From the NCBI GenBank assembly GCA_946699065.1, contig CAMPDV010002087.1, forward strand, positions 20,280 to 84,279: a stretch of 64,000 nucleotides of DNA, in the 5' to 3' direction. The translations under genes were made by a program, and so were the position numbers. The notes under the pieces are model-generated. The model was not told where the DNA came from. It made no database searches and saw only the letters and a list, made by a program, of their open reading frames with translations. Each line of letters starts with the position of its first letter. Within the stretch, counting starts at the first letter, position 1. This document shows positions 12,684 through 25,800 of this stretch, piece by piece. This DNA comes from Loxodes magnus (taxonomy: Eukaryota > Ciliophora > Karyorelictea > Loxodida > Loxodidae).

Positions 12684-15600
12684 CCAAAAACAATGCTTTT
12701 TTTTACTTTAAAAATTACTCAACTATTTTTCATACATTGTTAACTCACTCTGGTATTAAAATTTTAATTTCTCACTTCAAAACATATCAAAAACAATGCT
12801 TTTTTTTACTTTAAAAATTACTCAACTATTTTTCATACATTGTTAACTCACTCTGGTATTAAAATTTTAATTTCTCACTTCAAAACATATCAAAAACAAT
12901 GCTTTTTTTTACTTTAAAAATTACTCAACTATTTTTCATACATTGTTAACTCACTCTAGTATTAAAATTTTAATTTCTCACTTCAAAACATATCAAAAAC
13001 AATGCTTTTTTTTACTTTAAAAATTACTCAACTATTTTTCATACATTGTTAACTCACTCTGGTATTAAAATTTTAATTTCTCACTTCAAAACATATCAAA
13101 AACAATGCTTTTTTTTACTTTAAAAATTACTCAACTATTTTTCATACATTGTTAACTCACTCTGGTATTAAAATTTTAATTTCTCACTTCAAAACATATC
13201 AAAAACAATGCTTTTTTTTACTTTAAAAATTACTCAACTATTTTTCATACATTGTTAACTCACTCTGGTATTAAAATTTTAATTTCTCACTTCAAAACAT
13301 ATCAAAAACAATGCTTTTTTTTACTTTAAAAATTACTCAACTATTTTTCATACATTGTTAACTCACTCTGGTATTAAAATTTTAATTTCTCACTTCAAAA
13401 CATATCAAAAACAATGCTTTTTTTTACTTTAAAAATTACTCAACTATTTTTCATACATTGTTAACTCACTCTGGTATTAAAATTTTAATTTCTCACTTCA
13501 AAACATATCAAAAACAATGCTTTTTTTTACTTTAAAAATTACTCAACTATTTTTCATACATTGTTAACTCACTCTGGTATTAAAATTAAATATTCTCACT
13601 TCAAAACATATCAAAAACAATGCTTTTTTTTACTTTAAAAATTACTCAACTATTTTTCATACATTGTTAACTCACTCTGGTATTAAAATTTTAATTTCTC
13701 ACTTCAAAACATATCAAAAACAATGCTTTTTTTTACTTTAAAAATTACTCAACTATTTTTCATACATTGTTAACTCACTCTGGTATAAAAATTTTAATTT
13801 CTCACTTCAAAACACATCAAAAACAATGCTTTTTTTTACTTTAAAAATTACTCAACTATTTTTCATACATTGTTAACTCACTCTGGTATTAAAATTTTAA
13901 TTTCTCACTTCAAAACATATCAAAAACAATGCTTTTTTTTACTTTAAAAATTACTCAACTATTTTTCATACATTGTTAACTCACTCTGGTATTAAAATTT
14001 TAATTTCTCACTTCAAAACATATCAAAAACAATGCTTTTTTTTACTTTAAAAATTACTCAACTATTTTTCATACATTGTTAACTCACTCTGGTATTAAAA
14101 TTTTAATTTCTCACTTCAAAACATATCAAAAACAATGCTTTTTTTTACTTTAAAAATTACTCAACTATTTTTCATACATTGTTAACTCACTCTGGTATTA
14201 AAATTTTAATTTCTCACTTCAAAACATATCAAAAACAATGCTTTTTTTTACTTTAAAAATTACTCAACTATTTTTCATACATTGTTAACTTACTCCAATA
14301 TTAAAATTAAATATTCTCACTTCAAAACATATCAAAAACAATGCTTTTTTTTACTTTAAAAATTACTCAACTATTTTTCATACATTGTTAACTCACTCTG
14401 GTATTAAAATTTTAATTTCTCACTTCAAAACATATCAAAAACAATGCTTTTTTTTACTTTAAAAATTACTCAACTATTTTTCATACATTGTTAACTCACT
14501 CTGGTATTAAAATTTTAATTTCTCACTTCAAAACATATCAAAAACAATGCTTTTTTTTACTTTAAAAATTACTCAACTATTTTTCATACATTGTTAACTC
14601 ACTCTGGTATTAAAATTAAATATTCTCACTTCAAAACATATCAAAAACAATGCTTTTTTTTACTTTAAAAATTACTCAACTATTTTTCATACATTGTTAA
14701 CTCACTCTGGTATTAAAATTTTAATTTCTCACTTCAAAACATATCAAAAACAATGCTTTTTTTTACTTTAAAAATTACTCAACTATTTTTCATACATTGT
14801 TAACTCACTCTGGTATAAAAATTTTAATTTCTCACTTCAAAACACATCAAAAACAATGCTTTTTTTTACTTTAAAAATTACTCAACTATTTTTCATACAT
14901 TGTTAACTTACTCCAATATTAAAATTAAATATTCTCACTTCAAAACATATCAAAAACAATGCTTTTTTTTACTTTAAAAATTACTCAACTATTTTTCATA
15001 CATTGTTAACTCACTCTGGTATTAAAATTTTAATTTCTCACTTCAAAACATATCAAAAACAATGCTTTTTTTTACTTTAAAAATTACTCAACTATTTTTC
15101 ATACATTGTTAACTCACTCTGGTATTAAAATTTTAATTTCTCACTTCAAAACATATCAAAAACAATGCTTTTTTTTACTTTAAAAATTACTCAACTATTT
15201 TTCATACATTGTTAACTCACTCTGGTATTAAAATTTTAATTTCTCACTTCAAAACATATCAAAAACAATGCTTTTTTTTACTTTAAAAATTACTCAACTA
15301 TTTTTCATACATTGTTAACTCACTCTGGTATTAAAATTTTAATTTCTCACTTCAAAACATATCAAAAACAATGCTTTTTTTTACTTTAAAAATTACTCAA
15401 CTATTTTTCATACATTGTTAACTCACTCTGGTATTAAAATTTTAATTTCTCACTTCAAAACATATCAAAAACAATGCTTTTTTTTACTTTAAAAATTACT
15501 CAACTATTTTTCATACATTGTTAACTCACTCTGGTATTAAAATTTTAATTTCTCACTTCAAAACATATCAAAAACAATGCTTTTTTTTACTTTAAAAATT

Positions 15601-18600
15601 ACTCAACTATTTTTCATACATTGTTAACTCACTCTGGTATTAAAATTTTAATTTCTCACTTCAAAACATATCAAAAACAATGCTTTTTTTTACTTTAAAA
15701 ATTACTCAACTATTTTTCATACATTGTTAACTCACTCTGGTATTAAAATTTTAATTTCTCACTTCAAAACATATCAAAAACAATGCTTTTTTTTACTTTA
15801 AAAATTACTCAACTATTTTTCATACATTGTTAACTCACTCTGGTATTAAAATTTTAATTTCTCACTTCAAAACATATCAAAAACAATGCTTTTTTTTACT
15901 TTAAAAATTACTCAACTATTTTTCATACATTGTTAACTCACTCTGGTATTAAAATTTTAATTTCTCACTTCAAAACATATCCAAAAACAATGCTTTTTTT
16001 TACTTTAAAAATTACTCAACTATTTTTCATACATTGTTAACTCACTCTGGTATTAAAATTTTAATTTCTCACTTCAAAACATATCAAAAACAATGCTTTT
16101 TTTTACTTTAAAAATTACTCAACTATTTTTCATACATTGTTAACTCACTCTGGTATTAAAATTTTAATTTCTCACTTCAAAACATATCAAAAACAATGCT
16201 TTTTTTTACTTTAAAAATTACTCAACTATTTTTCATACATTGTTAACTCACTCTAGTATTAAAATTTTAATTTCTCACTTCAAAACATATCAAAAACAAT
16301 GTTTTTTTTTACTTTAAAAATTACTCAACTATTTTTCATACATTGTTAACTCACTCTGGTATTAAAATTTTAATTTCTCACTTCAAAACATATCAAAAAC
16401 AATGCTTTTTTTTACTTTAAAAATTACTCAACTATTTTTCATACATTGTTAACTCACTCTGGTATTAAAATTTTAATTTCTCACTTCAAAACATATCAAA
16501 AACAATGCTTTTTTTTACTTTAAAAATTACTCAACTATTTTTCATACATTGTTAACTCACTCTGGTATTAAAATTTTAATTTCTCACTTCAAAACATATC
16601 AAAAACAATGCTTTTTTTTACTTTAAAAATTACTCAACTATTTTTCATACATTGTTAACTTACTCCAATATTAAAATTAAATATTCTCACTTCAAAACAT
16701 ATCAAAAACAATGCTTTTTTTTACTTTAAAAATTACTCAACTATTTTTCATACATTGTTAACTCACTCTGGTATAAAAATTTTAATTTCTCACTTCAAAA
16801 CATATCAAAAACAATGCTTTTTTTTACTTTAAAAATTACTCAACTATTTTTCATACATTGTTAACTCACTCTGGTATTAAAATTTTAATTTCTCACTTCA
16901 AAACATATCAAAAACAATGCTTTTTTTTACTTTAAAAATTACTCAACTATTTTTCATACATTGTTAACTCACTCTAGTATTAAAATTTTAAGTTCTCACT
17001 TCAAAACATATCAAAAACAATGCTTTTTTTTACTTTAAAAATTACTCAACTATTTTTCATACATTGTTAACTCACTCTGGTATTAAAATTAAATATTCTC
17101 ACTTCAAAACATATCAAAAACAATGCTTTTTTTTACTTTAAAAATTACTCAACTATTTTTCATACATTGTTAACTTACTCCAATATTAAAATTTTAATTT
17201 CTCACTTCAAAACATATCAAAAACAATGCTTTTTTTTACTTTAAAAATTACTCAACTATTTTTCATACATTGTTAACTCACTCTGGTATTAAAATTAAAT
17301 ATTCTCACTTCAAAACATATCAAAAACAATGCTTTTTTTTACTTTAAAAATTACTCAACTATTTTTCATACATTGTTAACTTACTCCAATATTAAAATTA
17401 AATATTCTCACTTCAAAACATATCAAAAACAATGCTTTTTTTTACTTTAAAAATTACTCAACTATTTTTCATACATTGTTAACTCACTCTGGTATTAAAA
17501 TTTTAATTTCTCACTTCAAAACATATCAAAAACAATGCTTTTTTTTACTTTAAAAATTACTCAACTATTTTTCATACATTGTTAACTTACTCCAATATTA
17601 AAATTTTAATTTCTCACTTCAAAACATATCAAAAACAATGCTTTTTTTTACTTTAAAAATTACTCAACTATTTTTCATACATTGTTAACTCACTCTGGTA
17701 TTAAAATTTTAATTTCTCACTTCAAAACATATCAAAAACAATGCTTTTTTTTACTTTAAAAATTACTCAACTATTTTTCATACATTGTTAACTCACTCTG
17801 GTATTAAAATTTTAATTTCTCACTTCAAAACATATCAAAAACAATGCTTTTTTTTACTTTAAAAATTACTCAACTATTTTTCATACATTGTTAACTCACT
17901 CTGGTATTAAAATTTTAATTTCTCACTTCAAAACATATCAAAAACAATGCTTTTTTTTACTTTAAAAATTACTCAACTATTTTTCATACATTGTTAACTC
18001 ACTCTGGTATTAAAATTTTAATTTCTCACTTCAAAACATATCAAAAACAATGCTTTTTTTTACTTTAAAAATTACTCAACTATTTTTCATACATTGTTAA
18101 CTCACTCTGGTATTAAAATTTTAATTTCTCACTTCAAAACATATCAAAAACAATGCTTTTTTTTACTTTAAAAATTACTCAACTATTTTTCATACATTGT
18201 TAACTCACTCTGGTATTAAAATTTTAATTTCTCACTTCAAAACATATCAAAAACAATGCTTTTTTTTACTTTAAAAATTACTCAACTATTTTTCATACAT
18301 TGTTAACTCACTCTGGTATTAAAATTTTAATTTCTCACTTCAAAACATATCAAAAACAATGCTTTTTTTTACTTTAAAAATTACTCAACTATTTTTCATA
18401 CATTGTTAACTCACTCTGGTATTAAAATTTTAATTTCTCACTTCAAAACATATCAAAAACAATGCTTTTTTTTACTTTAAAAATTACTCAACTATTTTTC
18501 ATACATTGTTAACTCACTCTAGTATTAAAATTTTAAGTTCTCACTTCAAAACATATCAAAAACAATGCTTTTTTTTACTTTAAAAATTACTCAACTATTT

Positions 18601-19746
18601 TTCATACATTGTTAACTCACTCTGGTATTAAAATTAAATATTCTCACTTCAAAACATATCAAAAACAATGCTTTTTTTTACTTTAAAAATTACTCAACTA
18701 TTTTTCATACATTGTTAACTCACTCTGGTATTAAAATTTTAATTTCTCACTTCAAAACATATCAAAAACAATGCTTTTTTTTACTTTAAAAATTACTCAA
18801 CTATTTTTCATACATTGTTAACTCACTCTGATATTAAAATTAAATATTCTCACTTCAAAACATATCAAAAACAATGCTTTTTTTTACTTTAAAAATTACT
18901 CAACTATTTTTCATACATTGTTAACTCACTCTGGTATTAAAATTTTAATTTCTCACTTCAAAACATATCAAAAACAATGCTTTTTTTTACTTTAAAAATT
19001 ACTCAACTATTTTTCATACATTGTTAACTCACTCTGGTATTAAAATTTTAATTTCTCACTTCAAAACATATCAAAAACAATGCTTTTTTTTACTTTAAAA
19101 ATTACTCAACTATTTTTCATACATTGTTAACTCACTCTGGTATTAAAATTTTAATTTCTCACTTCAAAACATATCAAAAACAATGCTTTTTTTTACTTTA
19201 AAAATTACTCAACTATTTTTCATACATTGTTAACTCACTCTGGTATTAAAATTTTAATTTCTCACTTCAAAACATATCAAAAACAATGCTTTTTTTTACT
19301 TTAAAAATTACTCAACTATTTTTCATACATTGTTAACTCACTCTGGTATTAAAATTTTAATTTCTCACTTCAAAACATATCAAAAACAATGCTTTTTTTT
19401 ACTTTAAAAATTACTCAACTATTTTTCATACATTGTTAACTCACTCTGGTATTAAAATTTTAATTTCTCACTTCAAAACATATCAAAAACAATGCTTTTT
19501 TTTACTTTAAAAATTACTCAACTATTTTTCATACATTGTTAACTCACTCTGGTATTAAAATTTTAATTTCTCACTTCAAAACATATCAAAAACAATGCTT
19601 TTTTTTACTTTAAAAATTACTCAACTATTTTTCATACATTGTTAACTCACTCTGGTATTAAAATTTTAATTTCTCACTTCAAAACATATCAAAAACAATG
19701 CTTTTTTTTACTTTAAAAATTACTCAACTATTTTTCATACATTGTT
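12684..19746 (+). repeat. Satellite sub-block 2: 'ccaaaaac' haplotype and first HG cassette
   Basis: An extra C ('atatccaaaaac') at 12684 and again at 15981 is followed exactly 270 bp later by an H linker ('ctctagt', at 12954 and 16251). The two copies lie 3297 bp apart (32 units plus the inserted base). A C-A-BK run near 13571 recurs near 14601 at a 10-unit (1030 bp) step. HG units begin at 16972 and 18517. The first is followed by C-E-C-D-A-E linkers. The rest is type A. No non-satellite sequence is seen. Confidence 0.85.
15957..17690 (+). repeat. Segmental duplication within the array, copy 1
   Basis: This stretch carries the 'ccaaaaac' insertion (15981), H (16251), a private 'aatgttttttttt' core (C26T, near 16302), then A-A-A-D-B-A, HG (16972), C-E-C-D-A-E. 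The same landmarks occur at 25686-27520 with H, HG and D each displaced by 9832 bp. That is 95 units plus 47 extra bases, explained by the broken unit (+45), the 104-bp unit near 21150 and one inserted base. Two differences are visible: copy 2 has one additional B unit before H, and an E in place of the first C after HG. Confidence 0.85.
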
Positions 19747-19823
19747 AACTCAAAACTCAATGCTTTTTTTTACTTTAAAAATTACTCAATATTTTTCATA
19801 AAACTCTGGTTAAAAATATTCTC
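19747..19823 (+). repeat. Broken satellite unit (deleted, rearranged)
   Basis: Between the normal 'acttc' starts at 19676 and 19824 there are 148 bp in place of 103. After a normal 'gttaactca' the sequence jumps into 'aaactcaatgc', so most of a linker and the start of the next core are missing. The following core lacks a C ('actcaatattt'), then runs 'cataaaactctggttaaaaatattctc'-like, losing the GTTAAC segment and part of the linker dyad. It is the only unit in the forward array with several deletions at once, and the only place where the unit register shifts by more than one base. It looks like a degenerate or repaired unit, not an insertion of foreign DNA, because every piece is recognisably satellite. 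I saw no second copy in the window. Confidence 0.85.
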
Positions 19824-22800
19824 ACTTCAAAACATATCAAAAACAATGCTTTTTTTTACTTTAAAAATTACTCAACTATTTTTCATACATTGTTAACTCA
19901 CTCTGGTATTAAAATTTTAATTTCTCACTTCAAAACATATCAAAAACAATGCTTTTTTTTACTTTAAAAATTACTCAACTATTTTTCATACATTGTTAAC
20001 TCACTCTAGTATTAAAATTTTAATTTCTCACTTCAAAACATATCAAAAACAATGCTTTTTTTTACTTTAAAAATTACTCAACTATTTTTCATACATTGTT
20101 AACTCACTCCAGTATTAAAATTTTAATTTCTCACTTCAAAACATATCAAAAACAATGCTTTTTTTTACTTTAAAAATTACTCAACTATTTTTCATACATT
20201 GTTAACTCACTCTGGTATTAAAATTTTAATTTCTCACTTCAAAACATATCAAAAACAATGCTTTTTTTTACTTTAAAAATTACTCAACTATTTTTCATAC
20301 ATTGTTAACTCACTCTGGTATTAAAATTTTAATTTCTCACTTCAAAACATATCAAAAACAATGCTTTTTTTTACTTTAAAAATTACTCAACTATTTTTCA
20401 TACATTGTTAACTCACTCTGGTATTAAAATTTTAATTTCTCACTTCAAAACATATCAAAAACAATGCTTTTTTTTACTTTAAAAATTACTCAACTATTTT
20501 TCATACATTGTTAACTCACTCTGGTATTAAAATTTTAATTTCTCACTTCAAAACATATCAAAAACAATGCTTTTTTTTACTTTAAAAATTACTCAACTAT
20601 TTTTCATACATTGTTAACTCACTCTGGTATTAAAATTTTAATTTCTCACTTCAAAACATATCAAAAACAATGCTTTTTTTTACTTTAAAAATTACTCAAC
20701 TATTTTTCATACATTGTTAACTCACTCTGGTATTAAAATTTTAATTTCTCACTTCAAAACATATCAAAAACAATGCTTTTTTTTACTTTAAAAATTACTC
20801 AACTATTTTTCATACATTGTTAACTCACTCTGGTATTAAAATTTTAATTTCTCACTTCAAAACATATCAAAAACAATGCTTTTTTTTACTTTAAAAATTA
20901 CTCAACTATTTTTCATACATTGTTAACTCACTCTGGTATTAAAATTTTAATTTCTCACTTCAAAACATATCAAAAACAATGCTTTTTTTTACTTTAAAAA
21001 TTACTCAACTATTTTTCATACATTGTTAACTCACTCTGGTATTAAAATTTTAAGTTCTCACTTCAAAACATATCAAAAACAATGCTTTTTTTTACTTTAA
21101 AAATTACTCAACTATTTTTCATACATTGTTAACTCACTCTGGTATTAAAATTTTAATATTCTCACTTCAAAACATATCAAAAACAATGCTTTTTTTTACT
21201 TTAAAAATTACTCAACTATTTTTCATACATTGTTAACTTACTCTGGTATTAAAATTTTAATTTCTCACTTCAAAACATATCAAAAACAATGCTTTTTTTT
21301 ACTTTAAAAATTACTCAACTATTTTTCATACATTGTTAACTCACTCTGGTATTAAAATTTTAATTTCTCACTTCAAAACATATCAAAAACAATGCTTTTT
21401 TTTACTTTAAAAATTACTCAACTATTTTTCATACATTGTTAACTCACTCTGGTATTAAAATTTTAATTTCTCACTTCAAAACATATCAAAAACAATGCTT
21501 TTTTTTACTTTAAAAATTACTCAACTATTTTTCATACATTGTTAACTCACTCTAGTATTAAAATTTTAATTTCTCACTTCAAAACATATCAAAAACAATG
21601 CTTTTTTTTACTTTAAAAATTACTCAACTATTTTTCATACATTGTTAACTCACTCTGGTATTAAAATTTTAATTTCTCACTTCAAAACATATCAAAAACA
21701 ATGCTTTTTTTTACTTTAAAAATTACTCAACTATTTTTCATACATTGTTAACTCACTCTGGTATTAAAATTTTAATTTCTCACTTCAAAACATATCAAAA
21801 ACAATGCTTTTTTTTACTTTAAAAATTACTCAACTATTTTTCATACATTGTTAACTCACTCTGGTATTAAAATTTTAATTTCTCACTTCAAAACATATCA
21901 AAAACAATGCTTTTTTTTACTTTAAAAATTACTCAACTATTTTTCATACATTGTTAACTTACTCCAATATTAAAATTAAATATTCTCACTTCAAAACATA
22001 TCAAAAACAATGCTTTTTTTTACTTTAAAAATTACTCAACTATTTTTCATACATTGTTAACTCACTCTGGTATAAAAATTTTAATTTCTCACTTCAAAAC
22101 ATATCAAAAACAATGCTTTTTTTTACTTTAAAAATTACTCAACTATTTTTCATACATTGTTAACTCACTCTGGTATTAAAATTTTAATTTCTCACTTCAA
22201 AACATATCAAAAACAATGCTTTTTTTTACTTTAAAAATTACTCAACTATTTTTCATACATTGTTAACTCACTCTAGTATTAAAATTTTAAGTTCTCACTT
22301 CAAAACATATCAAAAACAATGCTTTTTTTTACTTTAAAAATTACTCAACTATTTTTCATACATTGTTAACTTACTCCAATATTAAAATTTTAATTTCTCA
22401 CTTCAAAACATATCAAAAACAATGCTTTTTTTTACTTTAAAAATTACTCAACTATTTTTCATACATTGTTAACTTACTCCAATATTAAAATTTTAATTTC
22501 TCACTTCAAAACATATCAAAAACAATGCTTTTTTTTACTTTAAAAATTACTCAACTATTTTTCATACATTGTTAACTCACTCTGGTATTAAAATTAAATA
22601 TTCTCACTTCAAAACATATCAAAAACAATGCTTTTTTTTACTTTAAAAATTACTCAACTATTTTTCATACATTGTTAACTTACTCCAATATTAAAATTAA
22701 ATATTCTCACTTCAAAACATATCAAAAACAATGCTTTTTTTTACTTTAAAAATTACTCAACTATTTTTCATACATTGTTAACTCACTCTGGTATTAAAAT

Positions 22801-25800
22801 TTTAATTTCTCACTTCAAAACATATCAAAAACAATGCTTTTTTTTACTTTAAAAATTACTCAACTATTTTTCATACATTGTTAACTTACTCCAATATTAA
22901 AATTTTAATTTCTCACTTCAAAACATATCAAAAACAATGCTTTTTTTTACTTTAAAAATTACTCAACTATTTTTCATACATTGTTAACTCACTCTGGTAT
23001 TAAAATTTTAATTTCTCACTTCAAAACATATCAAAAACAATGCTTTTTTTTACTTTAAAAATTACTCAACTATTTTTCATACATTGTTAACTCACTCTGG
23101 TATTAAAATTTTAATTTCTCACTTCAAAACATATCAAAAACAATGCTTTTTTTTACTTTAAAAATTACTCAACTATTTTTCATACATTGTTAACTCACTC
23201 TGGTATTAAAATTTTAATTTCTCACTTCAAAACATATCAAAAACAATGCTTTTTTTTACTTTAAAAATTACTCAACTATTTTTCATACATTGTTAACTCA
23301 CTCTGGTATTAAAATTTTAATTTCTCACTTCAAAACATATCAAAAACAATGCTTTTTTTTACTTTAAAAATTACTCAACTATTTTTCATACATTGTTAAC
23401 TCACTCTGGTATTAAAATTTTAATTTCTCACTTCAAAACATATCAAAAACAATGCTTTTTTTTACTTTAAAAATTACTCAACTATTTTTCATACATTGTT
23501 AACTCACTCTAGTATTAAAATTTTAAGTTCTCACTTCAAAACATATCAAAAACAATGCTTTTTTTTACTTTAAAAATTACTCAACTATTTTTCATACATT
23601 GTTAACTTACTCCAATATTAAAATTTTAATTTCTCACTTCAAAACATATCAAAAACAATGCTTTTTTTTACTTTAAAAATTACTCAACTATTTTTCATAC
23701 ATTGTTAACTTACTCCAATATTAAAATTTTAATTTCTCACTTCAAAACATATCAAAAACAATGCTTTTTTTTACTTTAAAAATTACTCAACTATTTTTCA
23801 TACATTGTTAACTCACTCTGGTATTAAAATTAAATATTCTCACTTCAAAACATATCAAAAACAATGCTTTTTTTTACTTTAAAAATTACTCAACTATTTT
23901 TCATACATTGTTAACTTACTCCAATATTAAAATTAAATATTCTCACTTCAAAACATATCAAAAACAATGCTTTTTTTTACTTTAAAAATTACTCAACTAT
24001 TTTTCATACATTGTTAACTCACTCTGGTATTAAAATTTTAATTTCTCACTTCAAAACATATCAAAAACAATGCTTTTTTTTACTTTAAAAATTACTCAAC
24101 TATTTTTCATACATTGTTAACTTACTCCAATATTAAAATTTTAATTTCTCACTTCAAAACATATCAAAAACAATGCTTTTTTTTACTTTAAAAATTACTC
24201 AACTATTTTTCATACATTGTTAACTCACTCTGGTATTAAAATTTTAATTTCTCACTTCAAAACATATCAAAAACAATGCTTTTTTTTACTTTAAAAATTA
24301 CTCAACTATTTTTCATACATTGTTAACTCACTCTGGTATTAAAATTTTAATTTCTCACTTCAAAACATATCAAAAACAATGCTTTTTTTTACTTTAAAAA
24401 TTACTCAACTATTTTTCATACATTGTTAACTCACTCTGGTATTAAAATTTTAATTTCTCACTTCAAAACATATCAAAAACAATGCTTTTTTTTACTTTAA
24501 AAATTACTCAACTATTTTTCATACATTGTTAACTCACTCTAGTATTAAAATTTTAAGTTCTCACTTCAAAACATATCAAAAACAATGCTTTTTTTTACTT
24601 TAAAAATTACTCAACTATTTTTCATACATTGTTAACTCACTCTGGTATTAAAATTTTAATTTCTCACTTCAAAACATATCAAAAACAATGCTTTTTTTTA
24701 CTTTAAAAATTACTCAACTATTTTTCATACATTGTTAACTCACTCTGGTATTAAAATTTTAATTTCTCACTTCAAAACATATCAAAAACAATGCTTTTTT
24801 TTACTTTAAAAATTACTCAACTATTTTTCATACATTGTTAACTCACTCTAGTATTAAAATTTTAAGTTCTCACTTCAAAACATATCAAAAACAATGCTTT
24901 TTTTTACTTTAAAAATTACTCAACTATTTTTCATACATTGTTAACTCACTCTGGTATTAAAATTTTAATTTCTCACTTCAAAACATATCAAAAACAATGC
25001 TTTTTTTTACTTTAAAAATTACTCAACTATTTTTCATACATTGTTAACTCACTCTAGTATTAAAATTTTAAGTTCTCACTTCAAAACATATCAAAAACAA
25101 TGCTTTTTTTTACTTTAAAAATTACTCAACTATTTTTCATACATTGTTAACTCACTCTGGTATTAAAATTAAATATTCTCACTTCAAAACATATCAAAAA
25201 CAATGCTTTTTTTTACTTTAAAAATTACTCAACTATTTTTCATACATTGTTAACTCACTCTGGTATAAAAATTTTAATTTCTCACTTCAAAACATATCAA
25301 AAACAATGCTTTTTTTTACTTTAAAAATTACTCAACTATTTTTCATACATTGTTAACTCACTCTGGTATAAAAATTTTAATTTCTCACTTCAAAACATAT
25401 CAAAAACAATGCTTTTTTTTACTTTAAAAATTACTCAACTATTTTTCATACATTGTTAACTCACTCTGGTATTAAAATTTTAATTTCTCACTTCAAAACA
25501 TATCAAAAACAATGCTTTTTTTTACTTTAAAAATTACTCAACTATTTTTCATACATTGTTAACTCACTCTGGTATTAAAATTTTAATTTCTCACTTCAAA
25601 ACATATCAAAAACAATGCTTTTTTTTACTTTAAAAATTACTCAACTATTTTTCATACATTGTTAACTCACTCTGGTATTAAAATTTTAATTTCTCACTTC
25701 AAAACATATCCAAAAACAATGCTTTTTTTTACTTTAAAAATTACTCAACTATTTTTCATACATTGTTAACTCACTCTGGTATAAAAATTTTAATTTCTCA

